Source of the DNA: Fidelibacterota bacterium
GTDB lineage: Bacteria; Fidelibacterota; Marinisomatia; SCGC-AAA003-L08; D37C17
Direction: 5' to 3'
Assembly (NCBI GenBank): GCA_012964845.1
Contig: DTTG01000160.1
Location: forward strand, 1-7,514
Length of the DNA: 7,514 nucleotides
A program made the translations under genes and the position numbers. Positions 1 through 4,388 of this stretch are shown here, in pieces. The notes below the pieces were generated by a model. That model was not told where the DNA came from and ran no database searches. It saw nothing but the letters and a program-made list of their open reading frames with translations. Each line of letters starts with the position of its first letter. The first letter of the stretch is position 1.

Positions 1-1178
1 CCCTTCTCTCCCCAGCTATTTTCAATCCGCCATTTAATAGAATCACTGCCTTTCATATCCACAGCTGTGAGGAGCATGGCATGGGTCATAATACTGTCAC
101 CATATTCCAGCTTGGCCTTTTTATCCATTTTGAACTCGGTGTTAAACAGAAGCTCAAAATCATAGAGGTTCATATCCATTACTCCTAAATCCCGATGAAA
201 CATTTTGCCTACGTCGCAGCCAAACCAAACCGCTTCACCAGCCTTAATGGATTTTGCCGCTGCCCGTTTCATTACCTCAATTTCCACATTACCATACGAA
301 ATAGCATCCCCACCCGTTACATTTCCTAAATAACTTACGGTGTAATGTTCATTCATTTCTTTATTTGACATGGGGCAGTGAATGAGGCAAACCTTATCCT
401 TTAAAACTACATCTACATGTTTAGAATAAAAATCTAATGCAGTCAAATTATTAATTCGTTTAAATTTTTTCTTCTTATCCCTAAATTGCCAATCGAAAGT
501 TTCAGGAGGGGTCCCCAGACAAATACAAAGCATATTATACACTACAGCCAACATATTTTCTTTTTCTTTACGAAGTTCGGTTAGCTTGGCTCCGTTGGAA
601 TGCATTTCCCGCAATTGAGATGCAAATTCTCTTAGTTTCCGAGTAATAAAGCGGTTCATCATCCGAGATTGACTGCTCTGAAAACTTTCCGGCATAGCAG
701 ATTGAGGCATTACCCCATATTTTTCCATGAGGTTCACAAACATATCCCATTGACCTCCATCTCCAATAGGTTCAGATACCAACCACATCATGAGCCGGCT
801 GTCAAAGGATTCATCTAAAGTTGCCAGTATGTTTTCCAAGAAGTAATTTGATTTCTCCAGTTTATCACAAAACATGAAGTAATTTTGAGAGAATTCAAAT
901 TCCTTTAAATTATATTTATCGCATACAGCCAAACGCATGAGATTCAGTCCGGCAAATCCCCAGCACCTCCCACTGGCTTTCTGATTGGTGACCTTTTTTA
1001 TTTCATTGGGAATGGTATGGGAATAGGTGTGATCTACCTTGCGGAAGGCATCCCAATCCATAGCAACATCCAACATGCTGGTTCGGGTAAGGGCGTTCCG
1101 AGAAAGTTTATTAGTAGGACTACTTTTATATGCTTTCTGAAATACTTTGATATTGGTTTTTGAAATGGCTGCTTGCAT
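1..1178 (-). CDS. pepC: C1B cysteine aminopeptidase (bleomycin hydrolase / PepC family), C-terminus cut by window edge
   Basis: A papain-fold peptidase of the bleomycin hydrolase/aminopeptidase C family. In known members this is a self-compartmentalised hexameric cytoplasmic enzyme that removes N-terminal residues from peptides. I translated 392 intact codons on the minus strand. The catalytic Cys72 lies in NQKASGRCWGFAGLN, with the oxyanion Gln66 just before it. The catalytic His366 is in MTHAMLL and the catalytic Asn387 in IENSWGEKG. The order and spacing match the Cys-His-Asn triad of the family. Family proteins are usually about 440-455 residues, so roughly 50-60 C-terminal residues lie beyond the left edge, including the terminal arm that acts as the aminopeptidase gate. 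The ATG at 1176-1178 is preceded by a near-perfect Shine-Dalgarno, AAGGAGA. The gene follows a tRNA-Thr gene on the same strand. The family call is firm; pepC is used as the bacterial family name and the exact specificity is unknown. Confidence 0.95.
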   Translation of the reverse strand, partial: MQAAISKTNIKVFQKAYKSSPTNKLSRNALTRTSMLDVAMDWDAFRKVDHTYSHTIPNEIKKVTNQKASGRCWGFAGLNLMRLAVCDKYNLKEFEFSQNYFMFCDKLEKSNYFLENILATLDESFDSRLMMWLVSEPIGDGGQWDMFVNLMEKYGVMPQSAMPESFQSSQSRMMNRFITRKLREFASQLREMHSNGAKLTELRKEKENMLAVVYNMLCICLGTPPETFDWQFRDKKKKFKRINNLTALDFYSKHVDVVLKDKVCLIHCPMSNKEMNEHYTVSYLGNVTGGDAISYGNVEIEVMKRAAAKSIKAGEAVWFGCDVGKMFHRDLGVMDMNLYDFELLFNTEFKMDKKAKLEYGDSIMTHAMLLTAVDMKGSDSIKWRIENSWGEK

Positions 1179-1182
1179 GGTA

Positions 1183-1189
1183 TCTCCTT
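1183..1189 (-). promoter_or_regulatory. Shine-Dalgarno of the C1B peptidase gene
   Basis: On the minus strand AAGGAGA stands 4 nt before the ATG, which fixes the start of the peptidase gene. It is the only strong Shine-Dalgarno in the window. The lipoprotein gene, msrB, carA and carB all lack one at normal spacing. This suggests that the peptidase is translated more strongly or independently of upstream structure. Confidence 0.85.
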
Positions 1190-1205
1190 ATTATTATTTA
1201 TTGTG

Positions 1206-1278
1206 AGCCACCGAGAGGAGTTGAACCCCCGACCCAATCATTACGAATGATTTGCTCTACCAACTGAGCTACGGTGGC
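1206..1278 (-). tRNA. tRNA-Thr (anticodon CGU)
   Basis: A 73-nt cloverleaf on the minus strand. The 7-bp acceptor stem GCCACCG/CGGTGGC is perfect. The D arm is GCTC-AGTTGGTA-GAGC. The anticodon arm is AATCA-TTCGTAA-TGATT with CGU at 1245-1243, reading ACG threonine codons. The variable loop has 5 nt. The T arm is GGGGG-TTCAACT-CCTCT, with two G-U pairs. The discriminator base is U. The 3' CCA is not encoded, since CAC follows the discriminator. The gene ends 27 nt before the peptidase start codon on the same strand, so a shared transcript with tRNA processing is likely. Confidence 0.97.
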
Positions 1279-1346
1279 GGTAATTCTAATTATGTTTATT
1301 CCTCGAAGGGTGAAAATTTAAATGGAATAACGTTATTGGGTAAACT

Positions 1347-1374
1347 ATTATAATTATTAGTTACATTTTATAAA
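1347..1374 (-). promoter_or_regulatory. Possible promoter for the tRNA-Thr/peptidase transcript
   Basis: On the minus strand an exact TATAAT (1352-1347) lies about 69 nt before the tRNA 5' end. A weak TTTATA (4 of 6 to the -35 consensus) lies 16 nt upstream of it. The surroundings are extremely AT-rich, so chance matches are expected. A second candidate, CATAAT with a poor -35, lies within about 16 nt of the tRNA start. Neither can be chosen with assurance from sequence alone. Confidence 0.3.
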
Positions 1375-1447
1375 AATAATATGATATAAATATTTCTGTT
1401 TACTCCCTAAATTTCCCTATGTTAAAAATAACTTATAGTAATTATAA

Positions 1448-1570
1448 ATGACTGCTATTGCTCCCCACCGGTCGGTGGTTTTTAAGGATAGCAACATAGT
1501 AATACCCCCTTCTGCGGAAAGGTCGTTTTCGTACATTCATCACTTTAATAACAAAATAATTATAAAATGA
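1448..1570 (+). CDS. Possible 40-residue upstream ORF overlapping the lipoprotein start (ATGA)
   Basis: An ATG at 1448 opens a 40-codon frame whose TGA (1568-1570) overlaps the ATG of the lipoprotein gene in the arrangement ATGA. Such a 4-nt overlap is typical of translationally coupled genes. The peptide begins MTAIAPHRSVVFKDSN and ends NNKIIIK. I recognise no domain, and it has no signal peptide. There is no Shine-Dalgarno before it, and its 5' part coincides with an inverted repeat, so it may be a chance frame over a structured leader. It is listed because its GC-richer body and the exact ATGA overlap are more than expected from the flanking AT-rich spacer. Confidence 0.25.
   Translation: MTAIAPHRSVVFKDSNIVIPPSAERSFSYIHHFNNKIIIK
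1453..1493 (+). repeat. Nested inverted repeat with U-tract in the leader of the lipoprotein gene
   Basis: The outer arms TGCTAT (1453-1458) and ATAGCA (1488-1493) are exact complements. Inside them the arms CCACCG (1465-1470) and CGGTGG (1473-1478) are also complementary, giving a 5-bp GC stem with a GGUC loop in RNA. TTTTT (1479-1483) follows the inner stem directly, so on the plus strand the inner hairpin looks like a short intrinsic terminator or attenuator 84 nt before the lipoprotein start. No plus-strand gene is visible upstream that it could terminate. The larger outer stem could compete with or enclose the inner one. Confidence 0.5.
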
Positions 1571-2622
1571 AAAATATTTTTCTTATTCCATTCATTTTTA
1601 TTTTGGCATGTTCAAATAAAAATTTACCAACTATAGATCAACAGAATACACGAAACTTTCAATTTACCTATGAAGTCTTTGTGGAACCCACTCATGGCAA
1701 AAAACTGGAAATTTGGCTGCCGGTACCTACATCCAGTAATGTTCAGGAAATTTCAAATTTGCAGATAATCAGTGAAGATTTGGCATATACTTTAAAAGAT
1801 GAGCCTATACATGGGAATAGATATCTGTATGTTTTTAGCAAAATGGGGATAACTAATCCAACTACAATAACCATGACATTTGATGTCCATCGGAAAGAAC
1901 ATAGCAATATTTCAGATAAAAATGCTGACCCCAATAATTATTTAGGATCATACAGTAATGTGCCAACTGGCAATATTTTTTCCAAAATCATTAATGAAAA
2001 TGATTTGTCTCAAAATGATATAAGGGGCATTTATGATTTTGTTTTTGAGGGGATGCATTATGGAAAACCGAAGACTGTGGATGATATTTATTATAGATCC
2101 CCTTGGTTAAATTCAGATAGTATTTATGGCCAGAAGGGAGTAACACGGGATGATGTGGTGAAGCTGTATCAACAATCAAAAATTGATGGTGGAGATTACA
2201 CTTTTGGCAAAGGCAACTCTATTTATGCCTGTGATATCGGTGTGGGAAACTGTACCGATTACCATTCTTATTTTATGTCATTGGGACGCACCTTAGGTGT
2301 GCCTGTTCGTTTTCATATGGGTTTTCCTATTCCATCTGAGAGCGAGGGTACGGTTGGCGGTTACCACTGCTGGGCAGATTATTATATTGAGGGCGAGGGC
2401 TGGTATCCTGTGGATATTTCAGAGGGAGATAAAGACCCCCAGCGTAAGGATTATTATTTTGGTACCTTAGATAATAACCGTGTTGAAATGATTTTGGGTA
2501 GAGATATTAAATTGGAAGGCTACGAAATGGAAACCACCAATTTATTCATATATCCTATTATGGAAATAAATGATCAAACCTCCTCTGCCTTTAGTAAAAG
2601 CTTCCAATATAAAGAGATATAA
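1567..2622 (+). CDS. Exported lipoprotein with transglutaminase-like (papain-fold) domain
   Basis: A 351-residue protein starting with a short type II signal peptide (Lys2, then a run of hydrophobic residues) and the lipobox ILAC. Cys15 is therefore predicted to be lipidated, and the mature protein would sit on an envelope membrane facing outward from the cytoplasm. Residues about 30-110 read as a beta-rich N-terminal domain (FTYEVFVEP, LEIWLPVP) of the kind that precedes many bacterial transglutaminase-like domains. The transglutaminase-core-like domain covers about 145-290. It carries Cys229 in GVGNCTDYH, His267 in GGYHCWADYY and Asp283 in WYPVDIS, which is the Cys-His-Asp triad. A short tail of about 60 residues follows. 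Bacterial members may act as proteases, amidases or cross-linkers; the substrate cannot be told here. No Shine-Dalgarno is seen. The protein ends in TAA, 58 bp before msrB. Confidence 0.88.
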   Translation: MKNIFLIPFIFILACSNKNLPTIDQQNTRNFQFTYEVFVEPTHGKKLEIWLPVPTSSNVQEISNLQIISEDLAYTLKDEPIHGNRYLYVFSKMGITNPTTITMTFDVHRKEHSNISDKNADPNNYLGSYSNVPTGNIFSKIINENDLSQNDIRGIYDFVFEGMHYGKPKTVDDIYYRSPWLNSDSIYGQKGVTRDDVVKLYQQSKIDGGDYTFGKGNSIYACDIGVGNCTDYHSYFMSLGRTLGVPVRFHMGFPIPSESEGTVGGYHCWADYYIEGEGWYPVDISEGDKDPQRKDYYFGTLDNNRVEMILGRDIKLEGYEMETTNLFIYPIMEINDQTSSAFSKSFQYKEI

Positions 2623-2645
2623 TTTTTACATTAATAATTAACTAT

Positions 2646-2663
2646 CATTTAATTAATTAAATG
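2646..2663. repeat. 18-bp perfect AT-rich palindrome upstream of msrB
   Basis: CATTTAATT/AATTAAATG is a perfect inverted repeat of 18 bp centred 26 bp before the msrB ATG, in the 58-bp gap after the lipoprotein gene. It could be an operator for a dimeric regulator. It could also be a weak hairpin, since a T-rich tract (2664-2674) follows. In such AT-rich DNA chance self-complementarity is common, so the role is open. Confidence 0.4.
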
Positions 2664-2680
2664 TTCTATTTTTTAGATCA

Positions 2681-3064
2681 ATGAATGACAGCAAAATAAA
2701 CTATAAAGATATTCTAAATCCTGATCAATATAGGATAGCCAGAAAGGGTGCCACCGAAGCGCCTTTTACAGGACAATACTGCAGCCTCTTTGAACCGGGC
2801 TCTTATCTCTGTATTTGCTGCGGTACCCCCCTTTTCAGCTCAGAGTCAAAGTATGATTCCGGCAGTGGTTGGCCCGATTTTCATGAAGCAATTACAGAAG
2901 GTGTTATTAAATATGAAGATGATTTCAGCAGCGGTTTAAAACAAACTGAAGTAAAGTGCAATCAATGCGATGCCCATTTGGGACATGTTTTTGATGACGG
3001 TCCGCCACCGGATTTTAAGCGCTACTGAATTAATTCCGCATCCCTGAAGTTTCAGGCAGAATGA
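2681..3064 (+). CDS. msrB: Methionine-R-sulfoxide reductase B, probable selenoprotein (UGA = Sec at residue 116)
   Basis: MsrB reduces the R epimer of methionine sulfoxide in proteins. The frame runs from ATG 2681 through 115 residues, then TGA (3026-3028), then 11 more residues ending SASLKFQAE and a second TGA (3062-3064), for 127 residues in all. Family marks are present: PFTG (28-31), the zinc-binding pairs Cys44/Cys47 and Cys93/Cys96, KYDSGSGWPDF (58-68), CDAHLGHVF (96-104) and DGPPPDFKRY. In the family the next residues are RY-C-(I/V)NSASL, where that Cys is the catalytic nucleophile. Here the codon is TGA and the conserved INSASLKF resumes immediately in frame. A hairpin follows at SECIS distance. 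I infer selenocysteine at 116. The classical resolving Cys of SGCGWP is Ser62; Cys34 might replace it. The alternative is a Cys-to-stop mutation or sequencing error that kills the enzyme. There is no clear Shine-Dalgarno. Confidence 0.85.
3033..3062 (+). promoter_or_regulatory. Candidate bacterial SECIS hairpin after the in-frame UGA of msrB
   Basis: The arms CCTGA (3043-3047) and TCAGG (3052-3056) form a 5-bp stem closed by the loop AGTT (3048-3051). A lower helix is possible between ATTC (3033-3036) and GAAT (3059-3062) across an asymmetric internal loop. The apical loop begins 19 nt after the UGA and has a G as its second base. This agrees with the known bacterial SECIS rules: a hairpin within the coding region just after UGA, about 16-37 nt to the apical loop, and a G among its first bases for SelB binding. 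The hairpin lies before the second UGA, so only the first would be recoded. The stem is short and not tested by folding. Confidence 0.6.
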
Positions 3065-3142
3065 TATTGGAAAGGGTTTAAAAAATAGCTTAATTTTCAT
3101 CCCAATGCAAGGGGAAGAAAAACCAAACTTTTACGCTGAGAC

Positions 3143-3168
3143 AGCCTCAATTTATTTGGGGCTTTTTT
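3143..3168 (+). terminator. Intrinsic terminator of the lipoprotein/msrB block
   Basis: The arms AGCCTCAA (3143-3150) and TTGGGGCT (3156-3163) form an 8-bp stem with one T-G pair around the loop TTTAT. It is followed directly by a T tract (3163-3168, TTTTTT). It lies 79 nt after the second TGA of msrB and about 95 nt before carA, so it closes the upstream transcript and implies that carAB has its own promoter. Confidence 0.88.
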
Positions 3169-3178
3169 ATATCAAAAA

Positions 3179-3277
3179 ATTAACCACGCCTACCTGCCAC
3201 AGGCAGGAAAATCACGAACGAGATTGATAATTAACCACACCAGCCTCCGGCAGACAGGGATTGATACAAATTAACAC
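3179..3277. repeat. Cluster of degenerate intergenic repeats running into the carA start
   Basis: ATTAACCACGCC (3179-3190) and ATTAACCACACC (3230-3241) match at 11 of 12 positions. Each is followed by a GC-rich 17-mer (3191-3207 and 3242-3258) that align without gaps at 11 of 17. GATTGATA occurs at 3222-3229 and again at 3259-3266, followed in each case by an ATTAAC(C)AC-type stretch (3230 and 3270). The unit is therefore about 40-51 bp and present twice, with a third partial copy. The first copy contains the hairpin CCTGCC-ACA-GGCAGG (3193-3207). The wording ACCACG, AATCACGAACGAG and AATTAACACAAAT recalls the dispersed AACCACGAATTAACACGAAT-like repeats of many environmental bacteria; this link is from memory. 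Confidence 0.6.
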
Positions 3278-4388
3278 AAATAAACCAGTAAAACTCGTAT
3301 TAGAAAACGGGACTGTATTTTCCGGGGTTTCCTTTGGTGCAGAAGGTGAAACCATTGGCGAAGTTTGTTTTAATACGGGTATGACCGGCTATCAGGAAAT
3401 TCTCACCGACCCATCCTACTGCGGTCAGCTCATCACCATGACCTATCCCCATATTGGTAATTATGGCGTGAATCCAGAGGATGTTGAATCAAACAAAGTT
3501 CAGGCGGCTGGTTTTATTGTTCGCGAAGAAAATGTGGTTCCATCAAATTTTAGATCAACCCAATCCTTAGGCGATTATTTAAAAGATCAGAAAGTTGTAG
3601 GTATTCAGGGTATCGATACTAGAATGCTGACGCGCATAATCCGAGATGAGGGTGCCATGAATGGTATCATCAGTTCTGTTGATTTGGATGAAAATTCTTT
3701 GCTTAAAAAAGTAAAGGCTGCTCCTTCGATGACCGGAATGGATTTGGCGAAAGTAGTAACAACACCCAATAGTTACGATTGGAGAATGGAAAAAGGAGAT
3801 CGGAGAAAGGAAGTCGCTAGATTTAAAATTGCTGCCATTGATTTTGGTATAAAGCACAATATCCTGCGACTACTAGAATCTCATGGCTGTGAGGTTACCG
3901 TTTTTCCTGCAACAGCCACTGCTACTGAAATACTGAAAATCAATCCGGATGGAATATTCCTCTCCAATGGCCCGGGAGATCCAGCGGCTGTAACCTATGG
4001 GATTGAAACCGTTAAATCATTATTGGGCAAGAAACCGATTTTTGGTATATGTTTAGGCCATCAAATATTGGCTTTGGCTTTAGGTGCAGATACATACAAA
4101 CTCAAATTTGGACATCGAGGCTGTAATCATCCGGTTAAAAATCTGGAGACTGGTAAGGTGGAAATCACTAGTCAGAATCATGGCTTTGCAGTTGATCCTG
4201 AGACTATTCCAAAAAATGTAGTGATTACCCATAATAGCCTAAATGACCAAACGGTAGAAGGATTGAAATGTACCGATGTACCTGCATTTTCAGTACAGTA
4301 TCACCCAGAATCCAGCCCGGGGCCCCATGATAGTCGGTATTTATTTGAAGAATTTATAAAATTAATGTCAGAAATAGAATATGCCTAA
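3261..4388 (+). CDS. carA: Carbamoyl-phosphate synthetase small (glutaminase) subunit
   Basis: CarA hydrolyses glutamine and channels ammonia to CarB for carbamoyl phosphate, the precursor of pyrimidines and arginine. The 375-residue length is normal. The N-terminal small-chain domain covers about 10-140 ([51 protein letters not shown]). The class I glutaminase domain covers about 188-370, with [10 protein letters not shown] (232-241), nucleophile Cys264 in FGICLGHQ, and His348 and Glu350 in QYHPE. The start is TTG 3261. An in-frame TAA lies at 3228-3230, no ATG or GTG occurs between it and the conserved LVLENG, and the next in-frame ATG is residue 41, inside the conserved core. No well-spaced Shine-Dalgarno precedes it (AGGGA is too close). 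Its first eight codons lie in repeat-like sequence. It overlaps carB by 8 nt. Confidence 0.96.
   Translation: MIQINTNKPVKLVLENGTVFSGVSFGAEGETIGEVCFNTGMTGYQEILTDPSYCGQLITMTYPHIGNYGVNPEDVESNKVQAAGFIVREENVVPSNFRSTQSLGDYLKDQKVVGIQGIDTRMLTRIIRDEGAMNGIISSVDLDENSLLKKVKAAPSMTGMDLAKVVTTPNSYDWRMEKGDRRKEVARFKIAAIDFGIKHNILRLLESHGCEVTVFPATATATEILKINPDGIFLSNGPGDPAAVTYGIETVKSLLGKKPIFGICLGHQILALALGADTYKLKFGHRGCNHPVKNLETGKVEITSQNHGFAVDPETIPKNVVITHNSLNDQTVEGLKCTDVPAFSVQYHPESSPGPHDSRYLFEEFIKLMSEIEYA

Larger units (their letters stand above)
1279..1566. other. Divergent intergenic region with a composition break
   Basis: This 288-bp spacer separates the tRNA-Thr/peptidase unit (minus) from the lipoprotein gene (plus). 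Its left half, to about 1450, is very AT-rich: I count 15 G/C in 1361-1450. The next 90 bases (1451-1540) hold 42 G/C. Promoters for both directions must lie here. Besides the inverted repeat, the small ORF and the weak promoter candidate listed separately, I see no recognisable RNA family or operator. The last 25 bases before the lipoprotein ATG are AT-rich and unstructured, and lack a Shine-Dalgarno. Confidence 0.6.

Noticed and set aside
568..750. Minus-strand 60-codon ORF inside the peptidase gene
   Set aside because: It is a different frame of the same strand as the intact peptidase, whose motifs run continuously through this region.
1034..1237. Minus-strand 67-codon ORF covering part of the tRNA and the peptidase 5' end
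   Set aside because: It begins inside the tRNA-Thr gene and overlaps the peptidase, which has the strong Shine-Dalgarno and the correct frame.
2681..3028. MsrB as a complete 115-residue protein ending at the first TGA
   Set aside because: It would end just before the catalytic residue, while the conserved INSASLKF is present in frame right after. A 127-residue reading fits the family length and motif far better.
3026..3028. UGA read as Trp or Gly under an alternative genetic code
   Set aside because: Tryptophan is encoded by TGG throughout the other genes, no other in-frame TGA occurs in the long peptidase, lipoprotein, carA or carB frames, and Trp or Gly here would still leave MsrB without its nucleophile.
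3100..3168. CTGAGA at 3136-3141 as part of a TPP riboswitch
   Set aside because: The other conserved TPP elements are missing, the downstream gene is carA rather than a thiamine gene, and the hairpin that follows is a plain terminator.
3193..3207. CCTGCC-ACA-GGCAGG hairpin as a terminator for msrB
   Set aside because: No U tract follows it on either strand (AAAA follows on plus), and a clear terminator already lies at 3143-3168. It fits better as part of the repeat.
3103..3225. Small plus-strand ORF beginning MQGEEKPNFYAETAS
   Set aside because: It runs straight through the intrinsic terminator and the repeat cluster, and resembles no protein I know.
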